Source of the DNA: JBNAVY01 sp049700195
GTDB taxonomy: Bacteria > Bacillota > Thermoanaerobacteria > Thermoanaerobacterales > Thermoanaerobacteraceae
Assembly: GCA_049700195.1 (NCBI GenBank)
Contig: JBNAVY010000057.1
Span: forward strand, 1-10,474
DNA length: 10,474 nucleotides
Direction: 5' to 3'
Below the pieces are notes generated by a model. The model ran no database searches. It saw only the letters and a program-made list of their open reading frames with translations, and was not told the DNA's origin. The position numbers and the translations under genes were made by a program. Below are positions 5,551 through 10,474 of this stretch, piece after piece. Every line of letters starts with the position of its first letter. Position 1 is the first letter of the stretch.

Positions 5551-7317
5551 TTAAAAATATACATTGGATGATTCTTCAAAAGACTCTATAATACAATAAC
5601 TTTTATTATATTTTTTACATTCTTTTTTAATCCCTGATACTTTTTCACTTAATTCATCAACAGCAAAATATTTTTTATTTTTATTATTGATAACTGCAAT
5701 AGAGATACCCATAATCGGAAAATCATTTTCCCTGCCTGATCTATCTTTACCATGAATAAATCCTCTCTTAATGTCAATACTGTTGTAAAATTTTTTAATG
5801 TTATGATCAAATTCTTCTATAATATTACTACATAGGTTTTCTACATTGTATGTATTAAGTATTGCAACAAAGTCATCACCACCAACATGACCTAAAAAGC
5901 TATTTTTATAAAAATATAAATGCCTTTCAAGAATATTGGCTGTATATTTCAAAACTTTATCACCTTTTTCAAAACCATATACGTCATTATAAGCCTTAAA
6001 ATTATTTAAATCAAAATATATGAAAGAAAAAGGATCTTTATTTGAAATAATTTCTTGTATTTTTTCTTCTATAACAAGATTCCCGGGTAAACCAGTTAAA
6101 GGATTTGAATATTTTGCAATGTTTAATTCTAATTTCATTGATTTTTCTAAAAGATTTATAATGGATACTATTCCATAATACAAACCATCCTTTTCAACAA
6201 TTATATAATCATATAAATTATCTTCTTCCCTTGTTATAACTGCTTTAACAACTTCACTTATTGGAATATTGTAATCAAATATTAAAGGGTTAGGATCCAT
6301 TATTTTGTATATGGGTCTTTTCATGTATATTGCCCATCCATATTGGGTACCAATATGAGAAAAAAATTCTTTTCGCATTACAAGACCAGCTATTTTCCCA
6401 TTATTGACAATAGTAATGCCTTGAAGATTAGGATTGTCAGTAAACATTCTTTCAACTTCTAAACCTAAAGTAAAAGGCGGTATGCTCTTGTCTTTTCTTG
6501 CAATTTCTCCTATTTTAACAGTATAAACAGAAGAAAATTTTGTTTTTTCGACATACTCTCTTTTTTTCTGAATGATATTTTTTACATCGTCATTTATACA
6601 ACATAATTCAGGTGATGGCTTTGATAAAAAATAGCCTTGTGCAAATTGTATACCTATTTCTATTACTGTATTTAGCTCATCAATATTTTCTACACCCTCT
6701 GCTATAAGCTTTATGTTGGTATTATTAGCAAATTCCATCAAAGCTTTTACAATTGCTTTTTTAAAATTATCCTTATCAATATTTTTTATTAAAGACATAT
6801 CAATTTTTATATAATAGGGTTTTATTTCTGCAATTGTAGAAAGCCCTGAATATCCAGCTCCTACATCATCAATTGCTATTTTATAACCCTGGGTTTTATA
6901 ATTATCTATTATTCCTTTAAAATTTCTATAATCTTTTATTGCTGTTTTTTCGGTTATTTCAAAGATTAAACTTGTTGGATTAATCCCATAAAATTGGATC
7001 ATGTCCTTAGTTGTACCTTTAATAAAATGTTCATCTTTAATAATGTCTGGATCAACATTTAAAAATAGGTATTTATCAATTTTAAAGCTACTAAAATCTT
7101 CAATAGCTTTTATCCTGGTTATCATCTCTAGTTCCCAAAGTAAACCATTATTTTTTGCTTCTTTAAATAAAAATTCCGGATTGTAAAACAGGCTACCTTC
7201 GGGTCCTCTGGTTAGAGCTTCATAGCCAATTATATTTCCATCTATAAGTGATACAATAGGTTGAAAAAAAATTTTAAAGTCTTTCTCTTCTATTATCCGC
7301 TTGACTTCATTTTTCAA
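5551..7317 (-). CDS. EAL-CBS-GGDEF protein, probable c-di-GMP phosphodiesterase
   Basis: A 588-residue cytoplasmic protein with no membrane segment. Residues 1-245 form an EAL domain with the catalytic set in place: YEALTR (E33), LFLNVDP (N87), FEITE (E120), IAIDDVGAGYS (D150, D151), YIKIDMS (K171), AEGVE (E207) and QGYFLSKP (Q227). Residues about 266-392 are two CBS domains, likely binding an adenine nucleotide. Residues about 400-570 are a GGDEF domain with DLNNFKAYND and HVGGDDF (479-483 GGDDF); it has no RxxD inhibitory site. The intact EAL and altered GGDEF suggest hydrolysis of c-di-GMP, with GTP or AMP/ATP tuning it. The start is TTG 7315-7317, six bases after GAGGTG. The GTG at 7324-7326 lies within that ribosome binding site. 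The gene diverges from the ECF sigma gene. Confidence 0.9.
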   Translation of the reverse strand: MKNEVKRIIEEKDFKIFFQPIVSLIDGNIIGYEALTRGPEGSLFYNPEFLFKEAKNNGLLWELEMITRIKAIEDFSSFKIDKYLFLNVDPDIIKDEHFIKGTTKDMIQFYGINPTSLIFEITEKTAIKDYRNFKGIIDNYKTQGYKIAIDDVGAGYSGLSTIAEIKPYYIKIDMSLIKNIDKDNFKKAIVKALMEFANNTNIKLIAEGVENIDELNTVIEIGIQFAQGYFLSKPSPELCCINDDVKNIIQKKREYVEKTKFSSVYTVKIGEIARKDKSIPPFTLGLEVERMFTDNPNLQGITIVNNGKIAGLVMRKEFFSHIGTQYGWAIYMKRPIYKIMDPNPLIFDYNIPISEVVKAVITREEDNLYDYIIVEKDGLYYGIVSIINLLEKSMKLELNIAKYSNPLTGLPGNLVIEEKIQEIISNKDPFSFIYFDLNNFKAYNDVYGFEKGDKVLKYTANILERHLYFYKNSFLGHVGGDDFVAILNTYNVENLCSNIIEEFDHNIKKFYNSIDIKRGFIHGKDRSGRENDFPIMGISIAVINNKNKKYFAVDELSEKVSGIKKECKKYNKSYCIIESFEESSNVYF

Positions 7318-7336
7318 ATTTATCACCTCATATTCG

Positions 7337-7342
7337 ATTATA
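7337..7342 (-). promoter_or_regulatory. Possible -10 element of the EAL-CBS-GGDEF gene
   Basis: A perfect TATAAT on the minus strand lies about 20 bases before the TTG start, so the transcript would begin almost at the ribosome binding site. The best -35 match, TTAACA (7368-7363), is 20 bases away, which is too wide for confidence. Confidence 0.25.
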
Positions 7343-7396
7343 CTAAATCATTGTTAAACCTTTGTTAATTTAATGTAAACTTTTTATTATTAAAAA

Positions 7397-7425
7397 GGGA
7401 ACCTTTTTTGCTTTTTAATCTTCTT
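7397..7425 (+). promoter_or_regulatory. ECF-type promoter, likely autoregulatory, before the sigma gene
   Basis: GGGAACC (7397-7403), 16 bases, then CTTCTT (7420-7425) resembles the AAC(C)-N16-CGTC pattern of ECF sigma promoters, the usual autoregulatory arrangement. A TATAAT at 7427-7432 lacks a -35 at the right distance (TTTTTT only), but a sigma-A promoter cannot be excluded. The -35 sits in a short inverted repeat AAAAAGG-GAA-CCTTTTT (7392-7408). Confidence 0.45.
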
Positions 7426-7435
7426 ATATAATAGA

Positions 7436-7445
7436 GGGAGCTCCC
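7436..7445 (+). repeat. Perfect 10-bp palindrome GGGAGCTCCC at the predicted transcription start
   Basis: This GC-rich palindrome stands out in an AT-rich intergenic region. It lies about 10 bases after the proposed -10 and five bases before the AGAGGTGA ribosome binding site. It could be an operator or a transcript dimer/hairpin element. No second copy was noticed in the window. Confidence 0.4.
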
Positions 7446-7465
7446 AAAGAAGAGGTGACGAAATA

Positions 7466-8065
7466 TTGGATATAACAGATATTATTAAAAAACTACAAAA
7501 AGGCGATTTTGAAGCATTTAAACACCTCATGAAATTTCAAGGCCCAAAAGCATTAAAAACTGCATATCTTATCACAGGAAAAAAACACATAGCAGAAGAA
7601 TGTGTTCAAGAGGCATTCTTTCAATGCTACCAGAAAATTTATCAGCTTAAAAACCCTCAAGCATTTGAAAGGTGGTTTTACAGGATTTTAACAAGGATAT
7701 GCTATGACTATATAAAAAAGAATAAAAACAATATTTCATTAGAAGCCTTGAAAGAAGCAGGACAAGACTTTCACTCAGAAAAAGATGATACAGAAGAAAT
7801 TTATCAAGAAAAAGAGTTAAAAAAGTTCCTTATTAACAGTTTATATACATTAGACCCCCACTACCGCACAATAATAATTTTAAAATATTATCAAGAGCTT
7901 TCAATAAAAGAAATTGCAAAAATAATGAAATTACCTGAAGGAACTGTAAAATCAAGGCTTCACAGAGGGATAAAAAAATTGGAAGAAAAGCTAAAAAAGC
8001 TCCATTTAAGTACCTGCTATCCTGTAGGTAATCCTCAATTACAAGGAGGAATCAAGGATGAATAA
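7466..8065 (+). CDS. ECF-type RNA polymerase sigma factor
   Basis: A 199-residue sigma-70 family protein containing only regions 2 and 4. Region 2 covers about 24-86 (KTAYLITGKKHIAEECVQEA, then FERWFYRILTRICYDYIKK, which includes the -10 recognition helix). Region 4 covers about 121-178, with the helix-turn-helix LSIKEIAKIMKLPEGTVKSR and HRGIKKLEEKLKK. A linker of charged residues joins them. A 20-residue tail (LSTCYPVGNPQLQGGIKDE) follows region 4. The start is TTG 7466-7468, seven bases after a strong AGAGGTGA. The 3' end overlaps the anti-sigma gene by eight bases, and its last codons carry that gene's AAGGAGG ribosome binding site, so the partners are translationally coupled. The regulon cannot be read from this window apart from the likely self-promoter. 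Confidence 0.93.
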   Translation: MDITDIIKKLQKGDFEAFKHLMKFQGPKALKTAYLITGKKHIAEECVQEAFFQCYQKIYQLKNPQAFERWFYRILTRICYDYIKKNKNNISLEALKEAGQDFHSEKDDTEEIYQEKELKKFLINSLYTLDPHYRTIIILKYYQELSIKEIAKIMKLPEGTVKSRLHRGIKKLEEKLKKLHLSTCYPVGNPQLQGGIKDE

Positions 8066-8921
8066 AAAAGAAGAATTAGAAATCCTACTTAGCCAAACTT
8101 TAAAAGAAAAGACAGAAGAAATTCAGTTTAAAGATAACCTAATTCTAAATGTAAGAGAAAGAATACTATTAAGTAAAAAAGGAGGAAATATTGTAATGAA
8201 ATTAAAAATTATGCCTTTGTGGAAAAAAGCTGTCGCAGCAGTTGTCATTGCTGCTTTAACATTAGGAGTTGCCTTAGGAGTATCACCTTCAGCAAAAGCA
8301 ATAGCCAATGATGCCCTAATAAAATTAGGAGTAATAACCATGAAAGTGGTAGAAGAAGGCAAAGACTTCATAGTATTAAAAGGCACAGACGACAAGGGTA
8401 ATGAAGTAGGTATGAGTATAAGAAAATTTGATGGCAATAACTCTGAAGAGATAGCTATAAAAGGACATACACAAAAATTTTCATCATTAGAGGAAGCTGA
8501 AAAATATTTAGGTATGCAAATAAAACTTCCCTCCTACCTTCCTGAAGGATACAAGCTACATGGCATGCTTGGAGATAAGGGAGATAAAGGTGTAAGCAAA
8601 TACTTTTCAGCAACCTTCATAAATGAACAAAACAATCAATTAAAAACAATATGGCTTCGCATAGATCCTGCACTTCCTTCGCTTACAAATATATCAAGAA
8701 ATGCAGAAAAAGTTAATATAAATGGCACTACTGGATATTGGATAGAAAAAGAAGTTATTACTTTTTCATCTGATGAAAATTCTGATAAGAAAATGAGTGA
8801 AAAATTAAAAACAGCAAAGCGCTATGAATTATACTGGCAGTTTAATGGCCTAACATATCACTTAAGCGGTCAGGACCTCACAAAAGAAGAAGCAGTGAAA
8901 ATGGCAGAATCAATAAGATAA
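8058..8921 (+). CDS. Membrane anti-sigma factor with C-terminal DUF4367-like domain
   Basis: A 287-residue protein. Residues 1-46 are a charged, helical cytoplasmic segment (EELEILLSQTLKEKTEEI and so on) expected to bind the sigma factor. A single TM helix runs at about 57-76 (KAVAAVVIAALTLGVALGV). The outer part contains LPSYLPEGYKLHGM (157-170), GTTGYWIEKEV (223-233) and YWQFNGLTYHLSGQDLTKEE (259-278), the pattern of DUF4367 modules on clostridial anti-sigma factors. There is no zinc-binding HxxxCxxC motif, so it is not a classical ZAS protein. It presumably holds the sigma factor at the membrane until an envelope signal triggers release. An AAGGAGG lies 8 bases before the ATG. A second ribosome binding site and ATG lie inside the gene at 8181-8198. 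A strong terminator follows. Confidence 0.85.
   Translation: MNKKEELEILLSQTLKEKTEEIQFKDNLILNVRERILLSKKGGNIVMKLKIMPLWKKAVAAVVIAALTLGVALGVSPSAKAIANDALIKLGVITMKVVEEGKDFIVLKGTDDKGNEVGMSIRKFDGNNSEEIAIKGHTQKFSSLEEAEKYLGMQIKLPSYLPEGYKLHGMLGDKGDKGVSKYFSATFINEQNNQLKTIWLRIDPALPSLTNISRNAEKVNINGTTGYWIEKEVITFSSDENSDKKMSEKLKTAKRYELYWQFNGLTYHLSGQDLTKEEAVKMAESIR
8181..8198 (+). promoter_or_regulatory. Internal ribosome binding site and in-frame ATG in the anti-sigma gene
   Basis: GGAGG (8181-8185) stands ten bases before the in-frame ATG at 8196-8198 (codon 47). Translation from here would give a 241-residue form that keeps the TM helix and outer domain but lacks the proposed sigma-binding segment. It is as strong as the main site by sequence. 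The bases also encode KKGGN, so chance is possible. Confidence 0.35.
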
Positions 8922-8929
8922 AAATTATT

Positions 8930-8962
8930 TGCCTAGAAAGCTTTTTATAAGCTTTCTAGGCA
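8930..8962. terminator. Bidirectional terminator between convergent genes
   Basis: GCCTAGAAAGCTT (8931-8943), a 5-base loop TTTAT and AAGCTTTCTAGGC (8949-8961) form a perfect 13-bp stem, extendable by one T-A pair. It lies 8 bases after the anti-sigma stop and 2 bases after the transglutaminase stop on the other strand. T-rich sequence follows on both strands (AGTTTATTTG on plus, AAATAATTTTTATC on minus). Confidence 0.88.
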
Positions 8963-8964
8963 GT

Positions 8965-10233
8965 TTATTTGTAATCAAAATATTTTTCAGAAAAGTCCTC
9001 TTTATTCCACTTATGGTCTTTTTCTATTTGCTTTTCTGTTAAGTTAAAATAGGTATACATCACGTTATCTCCTTTGTCAGGAACTGGGTCATCCCATGTA
9101 ACGTCGATATATCTAACTTCACCATTTATTCTCACCATATTCCATGCATGAGGCTGATTGTCGCCTTCTCCTGATATGCTTATACAGTCTAGTCCCGCCA
9201 TATTTGCCAATAGGTTAAAAGCTGCTGAATAACCTTGACATACACCTACTCCTTTAACTAACACTCCATATGCTGTATATGAATCCAAAGGTATTGTATT
9301 GTGAACAGCATTTTCATAATCATATATAGTATTCTTTATTATATAATCATGTATAGATTTTATTTTATCTATATCTGACATATCTGGTGTTATAATATTT
9401 TTTAGTATTCCCTCTGCTTTAAGCTTAGTTTCATTTAACATTTCTTGGACTTGCTCTTTTGTAAAATTATAATTAAATTCAATATAAACATTTTCAACTT
9501 TGTTTCCATAACCATTTACATATACAGTCCATTTGTTTGTATATCCTATTTCAGGATGTTGTTCTAATACTATTGTAGTTAATTTTGATATTTTATTAAG
9601 TAAATCATTAAATGAAGAGGTAGAAGATGACAAATATTTTGCAGATGTAAGATCTATTTTTTCATTTCCTTTTTCTAAACTATTTTTAATTAAAAGATAT
9701 AAATCTCGCTCAGTAGTAATATTTGATAAGATTGATCCATTTGATATTTCACTACCGTTATTTGGCTTTTCTATTATATTATTTTGATTCTTGAACTCTT
9801 GTATTTTCGAATTTATCTCTATATGACCGTTAGAATAATTAACATCATCTCCAAAAGCCTCACCTATAAATCTCAAAGGTATATATGTGAAATCACCTAT
9901 TATACGAGGAGCTGTTTTAAGGGTAAATATTTTATTATTAACTGTAGCAAATTTATTATTTATATAAAGTATGATTTTAATATTATCTTTAAAAGCTGTA
10001 ACTTTATGTGTATTAGTTTCCCAATCAACATCTGCACCTAATGCTTCTAAAAAAGGTCTCATTGGTACTAGCAATGTATCATTTTGAAAAATAGGCTTTT
10101 GCAAAAAAACTTTATTATTCCCGTAAATAGATATTGAGATCTCATCAGCCTTTACTGAATAAGGTTTAAAAAAAAGTATAAACAAGAAAAATAATAACAA
10201 AAATATTAAAATCTTATGTTTCATGAATTTCAT
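8965..10233 (-). CDS. Secreted transglutaminase-like protein with copper-amine-oxidase-N stalk domain
   Basis: A 422-residue exported protein. Residues 1-29 are a signal peptide (HKILIFLLLFFLFILFF, ending SVKA). Residues about 33-142 match the copper amine oxidase N-terminal (stalk) domain: NDTLLVPMRPFLEALGADVDW (split as LLVPMRPFLEALGA, 54-67) and a second FTYIPLRFIGEAFG (115-128). A linker of about 145-175 follows. The transglutaminase core at about 285-395 keeps the catalytic triad: Cys332 (GVGVCQGYS), His362 (QPHAWNMV) and Asp377 (RYIDVTWDD). Relatives act as cross-linkers or papain-like peptidases at the cell surface; which applies here is unknown. The ATG 10231-10233 lies six bases after GAGGTG, so the GTG at 10240-10242 is part of the ribosome binding site. 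A TATAAT on the minus strand at 10317-10312 is a possible -10 without a clear -35. Confidence 0.9.
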   Translation of the reverse strand: MKFMKHKILIFLLLFFLFILFFKPYSVKADEISISIYGNNKVFLQKPIFQNDTLLVPMRPFLEALGADVDWETNTHKVTAFKDNIKIILYINNKFATVNNKIFTLKTAPRIIGDFTYIPLRFIGEAFGDDVNYSNGHIEINSKIQEFKNQNNIIEKPNNGSEISNGSILSNITTERDLYLLIKNSLEKGNEKIDLTSAKYLSSSTSSFNDLLNKISKLTTIVLEQHPEIGYTNKWTVYVNGYGNKVENVYIEFNYNFTKEQVQEMLNETKLKAEGILKNIITPDMSDIDKIKSIHDYIIKNTIYDYENAVHNTIPLDSYTAYGVLVKGVGVCQGYSAAFNLLANMAGLDCISISGEGDNQPHAWNMVRINGEVRYIDVTWDDPVPDKGDNVMYTYFNLTEKQIEKDHKWNKEDFSEKYFDYK

Positions 10234-10353
10234 AAATAACACCTCAAAAATATACTTCTGTCATTCTTTAAAAAATCAAATCACAAGTTAAGATAAATAC
10301 AAATGTTTTTTATTATATAATAACATATAACCAATTTTTTATGAAGTATATTA

Positions 10354-10383
10354 TTGACGTAAATACATACTCTATGCTATAAT
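10354..10383 (+). promoter_or_regulatory. Sigma-A promoter of tRNA-Trp
   Basis: TTGACG (10354-10359), 18 bases, then a perfect TATAAT (10378-10383) with an extended TGC just before it. Transcription would start near 10390, a few bases before the mature tRNA. This is the strongest promoter in the window. Confidence 0.85.
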
Positions 10384-10396
10384 AAAAAAGCAGTGC

Positions 10397-10472
<76 letters not shown>

Positions 10473-10474
10473 TT

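Noticed and set aside
7392..7412. AAAAAGG-GAA-CCTTTTTT as an intrinsic terminator
   Set aside because: The loop is only three bases and the stem is mostly A-T. No plus-strand gene ends here, and it coincides with a better ECF -35 motif.
8123..8437. Minus-strand open frame opposite the anti-sigma gene
   Set aside because: Antisense shadow of a well-supported gene with a TM helix and DUF4367-like domain.
9533..10041. Two plus-strand open frames opposite the transglutaminase gene
   Set aside because: Both are antisense to the coding region, with no family features or ribosome binding sites.
10310..10323. 14-bp palindrome TTATTATATAATAA
   Set aside because: Made only of A and T in a very AT-rich gap, so chance is likely.

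Overview
The window is AT-rich (roughly 30% GC by eye) with strong GGAGG/GAGGTG ribosome binding sites, frequent TTG starts, an ECF sigma/anti-sigma pair with a DUF4367-type tail, copper-amine-oxidase-N stalk domains and a CRISPR repeat ending in ATTGAAAC. Together these point to a low-GC anaerobic Firmicute of the Clostridia type, plausibly a thermophile. I cannot name the genus from the sequence.

Layout. Positions 1-1052 carry two minus-strand type III CRISPR accessory genes: csx20 (complete) and a csx2/TM1812-family CARF gene that runs off the left edge. Next comes about 400 bp holding a decayed plus-strand coding remnant, perhaps a transposase tail. A tiny three-repeat, two-spacer CRISPR array at 1450-1610 is read on the minus strand from a roughly 180-bp leader with two strong inverted repeats. 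Positions 1810-5390 form a tight minus-strand operon: nitroreductase, TauE/SafE-like permease, DUF2207 membrane protein and MscL. It has a good sigma-A promoter at its head. Positions 5551-7317 (minus) encode an EAL-CBS-GGDEF c-di-GMP protein followed by its own terminator. Divergent from it, 7466-8921 (plus) is an ECF sigma factor overlapping its membrane anti-sigma factor, preceded by an ECF-like promoter and a perfect palindrome. A bidirectional terminator at 8930-8962 separates this pair from a convergent, minus-strand secreted transglutaminase-like protein. The window ends with a complete tRNA-Trp(CCA) on the plus strand with its own promoter.

How the parts relate. Csx2 is expected to sense a cyclic oligoadenylate made by a type III Cas10 complex, which is not in this window. 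Csx20 is suspected to dampen that signal. The array beside them is nearly empty, and its leader-proximal spacer looks like an intrinsic terminator in the direction of array transcription. The sigma/anti-sigma pair is a cell-envelope signalling module, probably autoregulated. The four-gene operon combines a flavin reductase with three membrane proteins and may be a stress set. Much of the window is therefore stress or signalling accessory content beside a housekeeping tRNA.
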